Source of the DNA: an uncultured Lachnospiraceae bacterium
GTDB lineage: Bacteria; Bacillota; Clostridia; Lachnospirales; Lachnospiraceae
DNA length: 64,000 nt
Assembly (NCBI GenBank): GCA_910578345.1
Contig: CAJTRA010000004.1
Coordinates: 99,682-163,681 of the forward strand
Direction of reading: 5' to 3'
The notes under the pieces are model-generated. The model saw nothing but the letters and a program-made list of their open reading frames with translations. It did no database searches and was not told where the DNA came from. Shown here piece after piece: positions 52,246 to 61,465 of the stretch; the stretch's first letter is position 1; each line of letters begins with the position of its first letter. The translations under genes and the position numbers were made by a program.

Positions 52246-53946
52246 TTATAACTCAAACATCGACATCGTCTCATCCATCTGGTTCGAGATACTCTTCAGC
52301 TCGTGCGCTTCATCCGCAATCTCATTGATGATACCGCTGATCTCTGTAACAGATGCGGATGTCTGCTCTGTACTTGCCGCATTCTCCTCTGCAATCGCTG
52401 ACAGATTCTGTACGGTATCTACAACGCTACTTCTTGCATCATTTACCTTCGCAGTTCTGTTCGATACTTCATCGATCACGCCGATTGACTGCTCCACATT
52501 CTGGATCAACTGTGCAACCTGCTCGTTCGTGTTCGTTACGTTCTGGCTCTGCTGCTCCATCATCTCTTTGACTTCATTCATCGTGACAACGGACTTATCA
52601 GAATCTTCGATCAGGGAGAGTATAATTCTCTCGATCTGTCTTGCAGACTCATTAGACTGCTCTGCAAGCTTCTGGATCTGTGCTGCAACAACCGCAAAGC
52701 CTCTTCCCTGCTCGCCTGCACGCGCCGCCTCGATCGATGCATTCAGGGAAAGCAGATTGGTCTCTTCTGCAATATTGGTAATGAGCGCTGTCGCTTCTTT
52801 AATCTTCTGTGCGGACTCATTCGTAACATTCGTCTGCTCGTAAATAATATCGATGGACTCGCTTGTCTTGGCATTGCTCTCCTGCAGTTCGCGGATTGCC
52901 TCCATAACAGTCTGGCCGCCCTCTTTCATCTGCTGCGCCTTGTGATTCAGATTCGCCAATTCTCCGGCCATCTCCTCGATCATATTACCCATCAGGATAA
53001 TATTCTCTGTCGCACTCTGCGTCTCTTCCGCCTGGGAACCTGCACCGATCGCAATCTCGTTAACCGCTTTCTCCATCTGCTCTACATGCTCGCTCGTAAT
53101 GCTCGTTCTATTGCGCATGTTGTCTGATGCATTTAACAATTCCTTACTTTCAGAGATCACATTCTTGATAATATCCGACAGATTCTCTTCCAGTTTCGTG
53201 ATCGCCCTGCAGATCTCACCAACCTCATCCGACTGTCTCAAAGCATCCTCATCAAACTTGAAGTTGAGTTTTCCCTGGGAAACCTGCTCCAGTGCACTCA
53301 CACCGATATTCAGTCTCTTCGACATCTTTCCTACGATAAAGAAGATCAGGAAAGCACATACCACCATAAGTACGGCGGCCAACACAACAATGATCATTGT
53401 AATCTGTCTGATCTGTGACTCAACGATCTCCTTCTGCATACCGGCAAATACCATACCTACCGCTTCGCCTGTTTCGAAATCAAATAAAGGAATATAATAT
53501 CCAAAATACTCCATTCCGGATACCAGTACATTTTCAGTAAAATATTCCTCACCCTTGCCCAATACCGTATCTAATACTTTGCTATCTGACAGCGTACCAA
53601 AAACCCGCTCTCCATTCTCATTTTTGGCAGAAGTCATATATCTGGTCTCGCCAAAATAAATCGACACGTCAATATCTGCCGCTTCCTTGATATCGTCCGC
53701 CAAATCAACTTGCTGGGAAATATTGAAATCACCCTTCACCAGCTCATTGTTCTCATTCAGAGTGTAAGCGTCACTATTCATCTTCCTGAATGTACTACGA
53801 ACAGAAATCGCCGTGCCACGCAGACCATCAGAAATGGTCACAATCATTGCATCGTTGATCTTCTTATTGCTGACCACTGTAATCGCTACTCCAAGTATCA
53901 GCAGCGGCAAAAGCGCAATCAATAAGATTTTTTGTTTTAATTTCAT
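52246..53946 (-). CDS. Methyl-accepting chemotaxis protein with Cache sensor
   Basis: A 566-residue receptor. TM1 spans about residues 7-25, an extracellular single-Cache-type domain about 30-180, TM2 about 182-205, HAMP about 206-262, and a cytoplasmic signalling coiled coil to the end. The hairpin tip EETNLLSLNASIEAARAGEQ is at about 394-413 and is highly conserved. The Cache domain contains FGETRYMTSAKNENGERVFG and YYIPLFDFETGEAVGMVFAG, typical of sCache_3-like sensors. The ligand is unknown. GGAGGAAC precedes the ATG. It is a single gene beside the ribosomal operon. Confidence 0.94.
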   Translation of the reverse strand: MKLKQKILLIALLPLLILGVAITVVSNKKINDAMIVTISDGLRGTAISVRSTFRKMNSDAYTLNENNELVKGDFNISQQVDLADDIKEAADIDVSIYFGETRYMTSAKNENGERVFGTLSDSKVLDTVLGKGEEYFTENVLVSGMEYFGYYIPLFDFETGEAVGMVFAGMQKEIVESQIRQITMIIVVLAAVLMVVCAFLIFFIVGKMSKRLNIGVSALEQVSQGKLNFKFDEDALRQSDEVGEICRAITKLEENLSDIIKNVISESKELLNASDNMRNRTSITSEHVEQMEKAVNEIAIGAGSQAEETQSATENIILMGNMIEEMAGELANLNHKAQQMKEGGQTVMEAIRELQESNAKTSESIDIIYEQTNVTNESAQKIKEATALITNIAEETNLLSLNASIEAARAGEQGRGFAVVAAQIQKLAEQSNESARQIERIILSLIEDSDKSVVTMNEVKEMMEQQSQNVTNTNEQVAQLIQNVEQSIGVIDEVSNRTAKVNDARSSVVDTVQNLSAIAEENAASTEQTSASVTEISGIINEIADEAHELKSISNQMDETMSMFEL

Positions 53947-54045
53947 CTTTTTGTTCCTCCATGCCCCTTATTTAGTCAAAATGCTATATCTATTGTAGCA
54001 TATTTACAAATAAAATCCATACCTAAATTGTAAAAAATATTACCA

Positions 54046-54077
54046 TAAAAGAAACCCCGCAGATCATGCAGGGTCTC
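54046..54077 (-). terminator. Terminator after rplQ
   Basis: On the minus strand GAGACCCTGCA pairs with TGCGGGGTTTC with two G-U pairs, then TTTTA. It ends the long ribosomal protein transcript. Confidence 0.8.
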
Positions 54078-54093
54078 TCCTTATACACATACG

Positions 54094-54630
54094 TTATACC
54101 AGCTCAAGAACTACTTCCATCGCTGCATCACCCTTACGGGGGCCGATCTTGATGATCCTTGTGTAACCGCCGTTACGGTTCGCGTACTTAGGTCCATACT
54201 CATCGAAAAGTTTAGCAGCCATATCTACTTCCTTAGTGCCTTTCTTTCTTCCAGCAGGTGTCTGCGGAACTTCCTTCACCGGATATAACACTTTCAGCAT
54301 CTGTCTTCTTGCATGCAGTCTGGACGGCAGATCCTTCTTGATCTCTTTCTCTACACTGTCGAAGACCGTAACCTTCTTACCGTCAACCACTTCTTTGACT
54401 CTCTTGCCGTCTTTGTCCTTACGCGGCACTTTTGCGGTCACTTTTACATTCTCAAAGTTGTCTTTCTCTCTGACAGCCAATGCAATCAGACCTTCTGCGA
54501 TCTTGCGTACCTCTTTCGCTCTTGCCTCTGTTGTAACAATCTTTCCGTTGTACAGAAGTGCTGTTACCTGACTTCTAAGTAATGCTTTTCTCTGGTCAGA
54601 TGTTCTGCCAAGTTTTCTGTATTTTGCCAT
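54094..54630 (-). CDS. rplQ: 50S ribosomal protein L17
   Basis: A 178-residue ribosomal protein (usually 110-130). The start AKYRKLGRTSDQRKALLRSQVTALL and the end GGYTRIIKIGPRKGDAAMEVVLEL are standard. The extra length is in the middle, between residues about 55 and 120, in a Lys-rich segment (VPRKDKDGKRVKEV...), as in other Lachnospiraceae I know of. AAAGGAG precedes the chosen start at 54630. Last gene of the alpha operon, 166 bases after rpoA. That gap has the 12-base direct repeat CTTTGGACTTAC (54692 and 54753). Confidence 0.96.
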   Translation of the reverse strand: MAKYRKLGRTSDQRKALLRSQVTALLYNGKIVTTEARAKEVRKIAEGLIALAVREKDNFENVKVTAKVPRKDKDGKRVKEVVDGKKVTVFDSVEKEIKKDLPSRLHARRQMLKVLYPVKEVPQTPAGRKKGTKEVDMAAKLFDEYGPKYANRNGGYTRIIKIGPRKGDAAMEVVLELV

Positions 54631-54796
54631 AACAGGCTCCTTTCTCACTGGGGAGTTCTCTCCCGCGTCATGGTGTACATCCGGCCACGCGCTTTGGACT
54701 TACTTACCGAATGTATGAATCGTTTCCATTCATGAGCAGGCAGACAGGCGCACTTTGGACTTACCCTCTATGCCTTTCAGCTCGGACCAAGCTGCC

Positions 54797-55756
54797 TTAT
54801 ACCTCATCGCTGGGATTTAACTGCAGACCTAATTCCTTTAACTTCGCTAATACTTCCTCCAGGGATTTGCGTCCAAGATTGCGGACTTTCATCATATCCT
54901 CGGAAGTCTTGTTTGTCAGTTCCTCCACCGTATTGATACCGGCTCTCTTCAAGCAGTTGTAAGAACGGACTGACAGCTCCAATTCGTCAATACTCATCTC
55001 AAGGACTTTCTCTTTCTCGTCGTCCTCTTTCTCTATCATAACCTCCGCAGTCTTAGCGTTCTCAGACAGATCGATGAAAAGACTCAAATGTTCGCTCAGT
55101 ACCTTAGCGGCAAGACTGACTGCTTCGTCAGGTTCTAATGTTCCATTCGTGTACACATCTAATGTCAGTTTGTCATAATCTGTGATCTGGCCGACACGTG
55201 TATTCTCCACGGTCATATTGACTCTCTCTACGGGGGTGTAGATGGAATCAATCGCAATCACGCCAATCGGCAGATCCTCCGTCTTATTGCGGTCAGAGCT
55301 CACATAGCCTCTGCCCCTTGTGATCGTCAGTTCCATATATAATTTGGTATCTTTACCACTTAAGGTCGCAATCACTAAATCCGGATTCAGTATTTCAACA
55401 TCCTGATCGACCTGAATATCTGATGCTCTGACAATGCCTTCCCCTTCATACTCAATATACGCAGTTTTCGGCTCATTGGTATCGCTGCTATTCTTGATCG
55501 CAAGGCTCTTGATGTTCATAATAATCTCAGTAACATCTTCCTTCACACCGGGAATAGAACTAAATTCATGCAAAACACCTTCGATCTTAACCTGGCTGAC
55601 TGCTGCACCCGGTAAAGAAGAAAGCATGATTCTTCTAAGAGAATTACCCAGCGTAATTCCGTAACCTCTTTCTAAGGGCTCTACTACGAATTTACCATAC
55701 TTCTTATCTTCTGAGATTTCTGCTACCTCAATATTCGGTCTCTCAAAATCAAACAC
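54797..55756 (-). CDS. rpoA: RNA polymerase alpha subunit
   Basis: A 319-residue subunit. The N-terminal domain (RPNIEVAEISEDKKYGKFVV, LERGYGITLGNSLRRI) mediates assembly; a linker around 230-245 leads to the C-terminal domain (IDELELSVRSYNCLKRAGI) that binds activators and UP elements. The start is a GTG at 55756: AAAGGAGGG lies 7 bases upstream and the family begins FDFERP. An upstream ATG at 55780 would overlap that site. Confidence 0.97.
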   Translation of the reverse strand: MFDFERPNIEVAEISEDKKYGKFVVEPLERGYGITLGNSLRRIMLSSLPGAAVSQVKIEGVLHEFSSIPGVKEDVTEIIMNIKSLAIKNSSDTNEPKTAYIEYEGEGIVRASDIQVDQDVEILNPDLVIATLSGKDTKLYMELTITRGRGYVSSDRNKTEDLPIGVIAIDSIYTPVERVNMTVENTRVGQITDYDKLTLDVYTNGTLEPDEAVSLAAKVLSEHLSLFIDLSENAKTAEVMIEKEDDEKEKVLEMSIDELELSVRSYNCLKRAGINTVEELTNKTSEDMMKVRNLGRKSLEEVLAKLKELGLQLNPSDEV

Positions 55757-55785
55757 GCAAATACCCTCCTTTGCGAACAACGCTA

Positions 55786-56379
55786 TTATTTGGAGTACAA
55801 CTCGACAATAAGCATCTCATTGACCGGAACGTCAATCATCTCTCTGGTAGGAAGGTACTTCACCGTTCCCTTTAACGCTTCCTGGTCTACCTCGATCCAC
55901 TCAGGAACGAGTCTTCCGCCAGTCACTTCAAGAATATCCTTATATCTCTGTAAAGATCTGGCTTTCTCTCTCACCTCGATCACATCGCCCGCTTTAATCA
56001 GATAGGAAGGAATCTGAACCGGCTTACCATTGACAAGGAAATGCTTGTGACCTACGATCTGTCTTGCTTCTCTTCTTGTTCTTGCAAATCCCATGCGGAA
56101 TACTACGCTGTCGAGTCTGCTCTCAAGCATGACCATAAGATTTTCACCGGTCATCCCCTTCATTCTCTCAGCTTTTTTGTAATAGTTCCGGAAAGGCTTC
56201 TCAAGTACGCCATAGATAAACTTTGCTTTCTGTTTCTCACGGAGCTGAAGGCCATATTCGCTGACCTTCTTACCAGCTCTCGCTGATGTTCTGTTAGACT
56301 TCTTATCATATCCTAAAAAAACAGGATCAAGATCAAGGGATCTGCATCTCTTCAATACAGGGACTCTGTTTACTGCCAT
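55786..56379 (-). CDS. rpsD: 30S ribosomal protein S4
   Basis: A 197-residue primary 16S rRNA binder. RKVSEYGLQLREKQKAKFIYG and the S4 RNA-binding domain MLESRLDSVVFRMGFARTR are clear. The zinc-binding cysteines of some S4 proteins are absent (C- type). AGAGGAG precedes the ATG. The 135-base gap to rpsK has a hairpin GTGTCC/GGACAC (56414-56429), a possible regulatory site, since S4 represses its own operon in many bacteria. Confidence 0.96.
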   Translation of the reverse strand: MAVNRVPVLKRCRSLDLDPVFLGYDKKSNRTSARAGKKVSEYGLQLREKQKAKFIYGVLEKPFRNYYKKAERMKGMTGENLMVMLESRLDSVVFRMGFARTRREARQIVGHKHFLVNGKPVQIPSYLIKAGDVIEVREKARSLQRYKDILEVTGGRLVPEWIEVDQEALKGTVKYLPTREMIDVPVNEMLIVELYSK

Positions 56380-56514
56380 TTTCTTCGGCTCCTCTCATAT
56401 CATTTTGTTTACAGTGTCCAAAAGGACACCTTCATCCAAATCTTTTCCTATTCCATTTACATACTCAGATTTCCTCTTGCGGCATACTCTGCCATCCTGG
56501 AAATCTCCTTTACA

Positions 56515-56910
56515 CTAGACGCGGCGGCGTTTGGGCGGACGGCATCCATTGTGCGGCACCGGCGTTACGTCACGGATACTTGTCACTTCCAGACCACATG
56601 CCTGCAGTGCACGGATCGCTGCCTCACGGCCTGATCCAGGCCCCTTGACCATAACATCTACTGTCTTCAAACCATGAATCAAAGCAGCCTTTGCTGCTGT
56701 CTCTGCAGCCATCTGCGCTGCATAGGGAGTAGATTTCCTTGAACCTCTAAAACCAAGACCACCTGCACTTGCCCAGCTCAACGCATTCCCCTCGGTATCT
56801 GTCAGGGTAACGATTGTATTGTTAAAAGAAGACTGGATATGTGCCTGTCCACGTTCAACGTTTTTCTTTACACGCTTTTTTGTCACTTTTTTGGTAACTT
56901 TTTTAGCCAT
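56515..56910 (-). CDS. rpsK: 30S ribosomal protein S11
   Basis: A 131-residue protein of the small-subunit platform. It has a Lys-rich N-terminus, GQAHIQSSFNNTIVTLTD, GSRKSTPYAAQMAAE and the final HNGCRPPKRRRV. It lies between rpsM and rpsD in the standard alpha-operon order. The ribosome site (AGTAGGTTAG) is weak. Confidence 0.97.
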   Translation of the reverse strand: MAKKVTKKVTKKRVKKNVERGQAHIQSSFNNTIVTLTDTEGNALSWASAGGLGFRGSRKSTPYAAQMAAETAAKAALIHGLKTVDVMVKGPGSGREAAIRALQACGLEVTSIRDVTPVPHNGCRPPKRRRV

Positions 56911-56989
56911 AATAAACTAACCTACTTTCTCTCTTTCTACATAAAGTGTTATACCACCCGGTTTCATGATCTCTGATCACGAAATCATC

Positions 56990-57358
56990 TTACTTCTTCT
57001 TGTTTGCCACCGTTCTCTTAGGACCTTTTCTTGTTCTCGCGTTTGTTTTGGTCTTCTGTCCGCGAACCGGAAGTCCTTTCCTGTGACGGATTCCTCTGTA
57101 GCATCCGATTTCCTGAAGACGCTTGATGTTCAGAGCGATCTCTCTTCTCAAGTCACCTTCCACCATGTAATCTCTGTCGATCACCTCGGCAAGTCTCTTT
57201 ACCTCATCGTCAGTCAACTCTCTGACACGAGTATCCGGATTCACATTCGCTGCCTCCAGAATTTTGTTGGCGCTTACTCTGCCAATGCCATAGATATAAG
57301 TAAGTCCAATCTCCACACGTTTTTCTCTAGGTAAGTCAACACCTGCAATACGAGCCAT
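56990..57358 (-). CDS. rpsM: 30S ribosomal protein S13
   Basis: A 122-residue head protein that contacts the P-site tRNA. ARIAGVDLPREKRVEIGLTYIYGIG at the start and RTKTNARTRKGPKRTVANKKK-type basic tail at the end. GGAGGAAACGTAA precedes the ATG. It lies 314 bases from rpmJ, an unusually wide gap. Confidence 0.97.
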   Translation of the reverse strand: MARIAGVDLPREKRVEIGLTYIYGIGRVSANKILEAANVNPDTRVRELTDDEVKRLAEVIDRDYMVEGDLRREIALNIKRLQEIGCYRGIRHRKGLPVRGQKTKTNARTRKGPKRTVANKKK

Positions 57359-57672
57359 TTACGTTTCCTCCATTTTCTCCTGTAGTTAACGGCATCAGAT
57401 ATGTCGTTTACTATAATACATGTCACTAATTGATTGGGGTAGGTTTTACCCAATCGGATCAGGCGGTCCGATCTGTCCAAACACACTTGTTGGTATCAAA
57501 AAGTAATCTCCGATAGGCTCTTCTCTATATTATAATCAGCCCCCGCGCTTTCTGCATCTGTGTGATGGAAATACGGTGGCTGCAGCCGCTCATAATACCA
57601 AAAGAAAATTTCTTGCGAAATTATCTTTCAAAGAACCCCGTCTAAACAATGAAAACTGCTTATGATTCGGGA
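57359..57672 (-). other. 314-base spacer between rpmJ and rpsM
   Basis: No gene. AATTTCGCAAGAAATT makes a GCAA-capped hairpin (about 57609-57624), followed by T-rich sequence on the minus strand; it might attenuate transcription. A TATAAT lies at 57534-57529 without a good -35 and could be an internal promoter for the alpha operon genes. Confidence 0.4.
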
Positions 57673-57786
57673 TTAACCTTGTACCTGTTTGTGCTTTGGA
57701 TTCTCACAGATCACTCTGATCTTTCCTTTTCTTTTAATGATCTTGCATTTTTCGCAAATCGGTTTTACTGATGATCTTACTTTCAT
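57673..57786 (-). CDS. rpmJ: 50S ribosomal protein L36
   Basis: A 37-residue protein beginning MKVRSSVKPICEKCK. The zinc ligands are CEKC, then C and H in ICENPKHKQ, so this is the zinc-binding form. AAGGAGG lies 7 bases before the ATG. Between infA and rpsM as expected. Confidence 0.97.
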   Translation of the reverse strand: MKVRSSVKPICEKCKIIKRKGKIRVICENPKHKQVQG

Positions 57787-57879
57787 CTCAAACCCTCCTT
57801 TCAAAAAAGACCGTTTTACATTATATCATCAAACCCTATATTTGGCAAGGCAATTTCCAAAGAATTATTAGCAAGAATA

Positions 57880-58098
57880 TTATTTATCACGCCAGATAAT
57901 TCTACCTTTGGAAAGGTCATAGGGTGATAACTCTAAAGTTACCCGGTCGCCTGGCAGAATACGGATAAAATTCTGACGCAGCTTGCCGCTGATATGCGCT
58001 AATACAACATGTCCGTTCTCTAATTCAACCTGAAACATGGTATTCGGTAACTTTTCAATGACTGTTCCTTCGATTTCGATTACATCAGCTTTTGACAT
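57880..58098 (-). CDS. infA: Translation initiation factor IF-1
   Basis: A 72-residue OB-fold protein (DVIEIEGTVIEKLPNTMFQVELENGH, ending LSKGRIIWRDK) that occupies the 30S A site during initiation. Its start overlaps the KOW-domain gene by 14 bases, so translation is probably coupled. Confidence 0.97.
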   Translation of the reverse strand: MSKADVIEIEGTVIEKLPNTMFQVELENGHVVLAHISGKLRQNFIRILPGDRVTLELSPYDLSKGRIIWRDK

Positions 58099-58351
58099 TT
58101 GCTTCCTCCTGATACTTTTTAATTATTCTCCTGATTTCCAGATCCTGATAACCGTTATCCTGCGGCTCGATCTGCACTTTACTGATAATCTGAATATGCT
58201 TCCTGTTCTTTCTCTTCGGCCTATCTGTCGTCCTGCCTCTGCCATCGGCTAGATATACATATTCATCCTCGTCTTTGATTATGACATATATCTTCTTTCT
58301 GTCGTGTCCTGCCAGCGATCTGGCAAGCATTCCCGTTCTTGTGATGTCCAT
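58085..58351 (-). CDS. KOW-domain RNA-binding protein (L14e-like)
   Basis: An 88-residue protein with an N-terminal KOW-type beta barrel: GMLARSLAGHDRKKIYVIIK followed by VYLADGR. A basic segment (RPKRKNRKHIQ) and a helical tail follow. Proteins of this kind occur between map and infA in clostridia and probably bind rRNA, but I know of no defined role. It overlaps infA by 14 bases. Confidence 0.85.
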   Translation of the reverse strand: MDITRTGMLARSLAGHDRKKIYVIIKDEDEYVYLADGRGRTTDRPKRKNRKHIQIISKVQIEPQDNGYQDLEIRRIIKKYQEEANVKS

Positions 58352-58458
58352 CTGCCTCCTCGCCCGCGGCTGCGATCCTGTCTGTCCTGCACTCCGGCTT
58401 CTCCCATATCCTATTCTCTGTTTTCACTCCCAAAGCACCTTCCTGAGTCTTCTCAGAC

Positions 58459-59214
58459 TCAATGGGAGATCGTCAGAATCTCTGGTTCCCCGTCTGTGAT
58501 CAATACGGTATTCTCATAATGTGCCGACAGGGAATGATCTCTGGAGACAACCGTCCATTCATCTTCCAGCCAATCCACCTCTGCAGTCCCCATATTGATC
58601 ATTGGCTCGATCGCCAGCGTCATACCGGGACGAAGCTTCATGCCTCTGCGCCGCTGTGCAAAATTGGGGATCTGGGGATCTTCATGCAGTTTCGTGCCGA
58701 TGCCGTGCCCGACAAGCGCTCTCACAATCCCATAGCCGTAAGGTCTCACATAGGCATCGATCGCATTGGAAATATCATACAGACGATTTCCTACTCTGGC
58801 CATTTTGATTCCTTCATAGAAACTCTGCTTTGTCACATCCATCAGTTTCTGCGCCGCCGGACTGATCTGACCAACCGCATGCGTTCTGGCTGCATCAGAA
58901 TGATACCCCTGATAGATCAGTCCGGTGTCCAGACTGACAATATCGCCCTCCTGTATCACATGGGAGTCCCTTGGAATCCCATGTACGACCTCCTCATTGA
59001 CTGACACGCACACCGACGCCGGATATCCCTGATAATGCAGGAAATTCGGGGTGCATCCTCTCTCTCTGATCAGTCTCTCACATGCCCTGTCAATATCTTT
59101 CGTAGAAATCCCCGGCCTGATCATCCGGCCCAGCTCTTCATGTACCTGCGCAAGCAGTCTGCCGGCTTCCCGCATACAGGCGATCTCTCTCGGAGATTTA
59201 ATTGTTACTGCCAT
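58459..59214 (-). CDS. map: Methionine aminopeptidase type I
   Basis: Removes the initiator Met from new proteins. The 251-residue M24A enzyme keeps all five metal ligands: Asp in SLDTGLIYQG, Asp in HSDAARTHAVG, His in GHGIGTKLHEDP, Glu in AIEPMINMG and Glu in VVSRD-preceding WLEDEWTV context. It contrasts with the degenerate M24 protein at 41286-42425. Adjacent to adk, as usual. Confidence 0.96.
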   Translation of the reverse strand: MAVTIKSPREIACMREAGRLLAQVHEELGRMIRPGISTKDIDRACERLIRERGCTPNFLHYQGYPASVCVSVNEEVVHGIPRDSHVIQEGDIVSLDTGLIYQGYHSDAARTHAVGQISPAAQKLMDVTKQSFYEGIKMARVGNRLYDISNAIDAYVRPYGYGIVRALVGHGIGTKLHEDPQIPNFAQRRRGMKLRPGMTLAIEPMINMGTAEVDWLEDEWTVVSRDHSLSAHYENTVLITDGEPEILTISH

Positions 59215-59346
59215 TTTCTTCTCCCCATGTCATATCCACTCTTTGCTGTCGTTTACACTGATTTCCCTGATCCTGCCATGCAGAATCTCAAAGTTCAAAG
59301 ACAGGCAAATTTTGCTGCAAGTGATTAGAAGTACTTTTCATGCTTC

Positions 59347-59988
59347 TTACCCTAATATTCCCGTGATCTCCTCAAACACCTCTTGCATCTGCTTCGTTCC
59401 ATCTACGGTCTTTAAGATGCCTTTCTTATGATAAAAGTCGATCAGCGGCTGCGTCTGCTCATGATATACATCCAGCCGTTTCCCTACTGTCTCCGGCCTG
59501 TCGTCCTCTCTGAGCACCAGTTCCTTCCCGCACTCGTCACAGATTCCTTCCGTCTTTGGTCTGATATATTCAATATGATACGTCGCGCCGCAGGATACAC
59601 AGGCGCGTCTGCCGCTCATTCTTTTGATAATATTCTCATCCGGTACGTCCACGTCAATCGCGTGATCAATCTTATCATTCAATTTGGCAAGTTCCTGATC
59701 GAGAACCTCTGCCTGTAGAATTGTCCGCGGAAATCCATCCAGCACATATCCGTTTTTGCAATCCTCTTTGGCTACTCTGTCAAGCAGTATCTTTACCGTC
59801 AGCTCATCCGGCACCAGCAGTCCCTGATCCATATATCCCTTTGCCTCCATACCAAGCGGTGTGCCGTTCTTGATATTCGCCCTGAAAATATCTCCCGTAG
59901 AAATATGTGGAATATGATATTTCTCACCGATCATCTTCGCCTGCGTTCCCTTACCTGCACCGGGAGCTCCTAACATTATAATCTTCAT
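59347..59988 (-). CDS. adk: Adenylate kinase
   Basis: Interconverts ATP+AMP and 2 ADP. The 213-residue long-form enzyme has P-loop GAPGAGKGTQA, AMP-binding ISTGDIFR and DGFPRT, and a zinc-binding LID with CVSCGATYH and CDECGKEL (four cysteines). It follows secY after a 157-base spacer with two strong hairpins. Confidence 0.97.
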   Translation of the reverse strand: MKIIMLGAPGAGKGTQAKMIGEKYHIPHISTGDIFRANIKNGTPLGMEAKGYMDQGLLVPDELTVKILLDRVAKEDCKNGYVLDGFPRTILQAEVLDQELAKLNDKIDHAIDVDVPDENIIKRMSGRRACVSCGATYHIEYIRPKTEGICDECGKELVLREDDRPETVGKRLDVYHEQTQPLIDFYHKKGILKTVDGTKQMQEVFEEITGILG

Positions 59989-60047
59989 ACTTGTACTCCC
60001 TCCTCTGTTTCAACACATATACCTGTAAAAATCCAAGAACCTCAAAT

Positions 60048-60131
60048 CGATACGGAGAATGCCGCGCATTCAGGCATCCTGTTCCGTATCGAGTAAAGAA
60101 GGGACGTACCAGTCATCCTGCCCGTCCCTTC
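60048..60131. repeat. Two strong hairpins between secY and adk
   Basis: CGATACGGA (60048-60056) pairs with TCCGTATCG (60083-60091), extended by GAATGCC/GGCAT. GAAGGGACG (60098-60106) pairs perfectly with CGTCCCTTC (60123-60131). Neither has a long T-run on the minus strand, so they may be mRNA processing or partial termination sites. Confidence 0.6.
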
Positions 60132-60145
60132 TATTTTCCTATTCA

Positions 60146-61465
60146 TTAGTCGTTTAAGAATCCTTTGTAATTACGAACCAGCATCTGAGATTCGATTTGT
60201 TTGATCGTCTCAAGAACAACACTGACAATAATGATCAGGCTTGTTCCGCTGAAAGATACGCTTGCGCCGAAAATACCATTGAAGAAATACGGCACAACAC
60301 ATACGATCGTAAGTCCGACTGCGCCAATGAAGACAATGTGGTTGAGCACTTTTGTGAGATATTCGCTGGTAGGCTTACCTGGTCTGATGCCCGGTATAAA
60401 ACCACCCTGCTTCTTCATATTCTCTGCAATCTCTATCGGATTGAAGGTAATGGATGTATAAAAATATGCAAAAAGAATAACCAATGCAATATATACAACC
60501 AGACCAATGGAATAAACCGGACGTTCCGGGTTACACCAGTAATTGGAGTTCATTCCCATCAAAATATGACCCCATATGCCAGAACCGCTGATATTAAAGA
60601 AAGAACATACAATCCCCGGAAGCTGCAACAAAGAAGATGCAAAAATAACCGGGATAACGCCTGCCGTATTGACTTTCAGCGGGAGATTGGTAGTTTGTCC
60701 ACCAACCATCTTTCTTCCCTGTACTTTCTTGGCATATTGAACAGGAATCCTGCGCACACCATCATTCAGAATGATAACAAGCACTACCATCAACAGAATC
60801 ACCGCAATGATAATGATTGCTGCCACCACGCCTTTTGCAATTGATCTGCCAATTACAAACTGCTGGAAGAGCTGTATGATATCCTGAGGAACACGTGACA
60901 AGATATTGATCGTCAACACAATGGAAATACCATTGCCAATACCATTCTCCGTGATCCGTTCGCCAATCCACATCAGGAACGCACTTCCGGCTGTCAGCGC
61001 CACAATCACCGTGATAACGCTAAAGGCATTGTATGCCAGGAGCAGTCCCTGCCGTCCAAAACCAATCGCCATGGCGCTGGCCTCGATCAGTGCAAGCGCT
61101 ACCGTAACATATCTTGTGATGGACGCTATCTTCTTCCTTCCATCTGCACCGTCACGCTGCATCTCTTCCAGTTTCGGAATTGCAATCGTCATAAGCTGCA
61201 TAATGATGGAGGAAGTAATATAGGGTGTAATATTCAATGCCAGAATCGACATACGCAAGAATGATCCACCTGTAAAAGCATTAAAGAAATCAAAGGCATC
61301 TCCTGCCTGTGTCTGCTGTGCAAACCAGTTTGCAAAGAACGATGTATTAATTCCCGGAACCGGAAGCTGTGATCCTAAGCGGATCACAACTAACATCAGG
61401 AACGTAAACAGCAGTTTCTTCCGGATTTCCTTAATTTTAAATGCATTCTTTAAGGTTGTAAACAT
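60146..61465 (-). CDS. secY: Protein translocase subunit SecY
   Basis: The 439-residue, ten-helix channel of the Sec system. LPVPGINTSFF marks the first periplasmic plug region, ITPYITSSIIMQLM the second helix, and GQTTNLPLKVNTAGVIPVIFASS the conserved central loop. Its ATG shares a base with the rplO stop (TAATG), so the two are translationally coupled. SecE and SecG are elsewhere. Confidence 0.97.
   Translation of the reverse strand: MFTTLKNAFKIKEIRKKLLFTFLMLVVIRLGSQLPVPGINTSFFANWFAQQTQAGDAFDFFNAFTGGSFLRMSILALNITPYITSSIIMQLMTIAIPKLEEMQRDGADGRKKIASITRYVTVALALIEASAMAIGFGRQGLLLAYNAFSVITVIVALTAGSAFLMWIGERITENGIGNGISIVLTINILSRVPQDIIQLFQQFVIGRSIAKGVVAAIIIIAVILLMVVLVIILNDGVRRIPVQYAKKVQGRKMVGGQTTNLPLKVNTAGVIPVIFASSLLQLPGIVCSFFNISGSGIWGHILMGMNSNYWCNPERPVYSIGLVVYIALVILFAYFYTSITFNPIEIAENMKKQGGFIPGIRPGKPTSEYLTKVLNHIVFIGAVGLTIVCVVPYFFNGIFGASVSFSGTSLIIIVSVVLETIKQIESQMLVRNYKGFLND

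Noticed and set aside
57274..57486. 70-codon frame in the rpmJ-rpsM spacer overlapping rpsM
   Set aside because: It overlaps the start of rpsM in another frame, has no ribosome site and shows no familiar motif.
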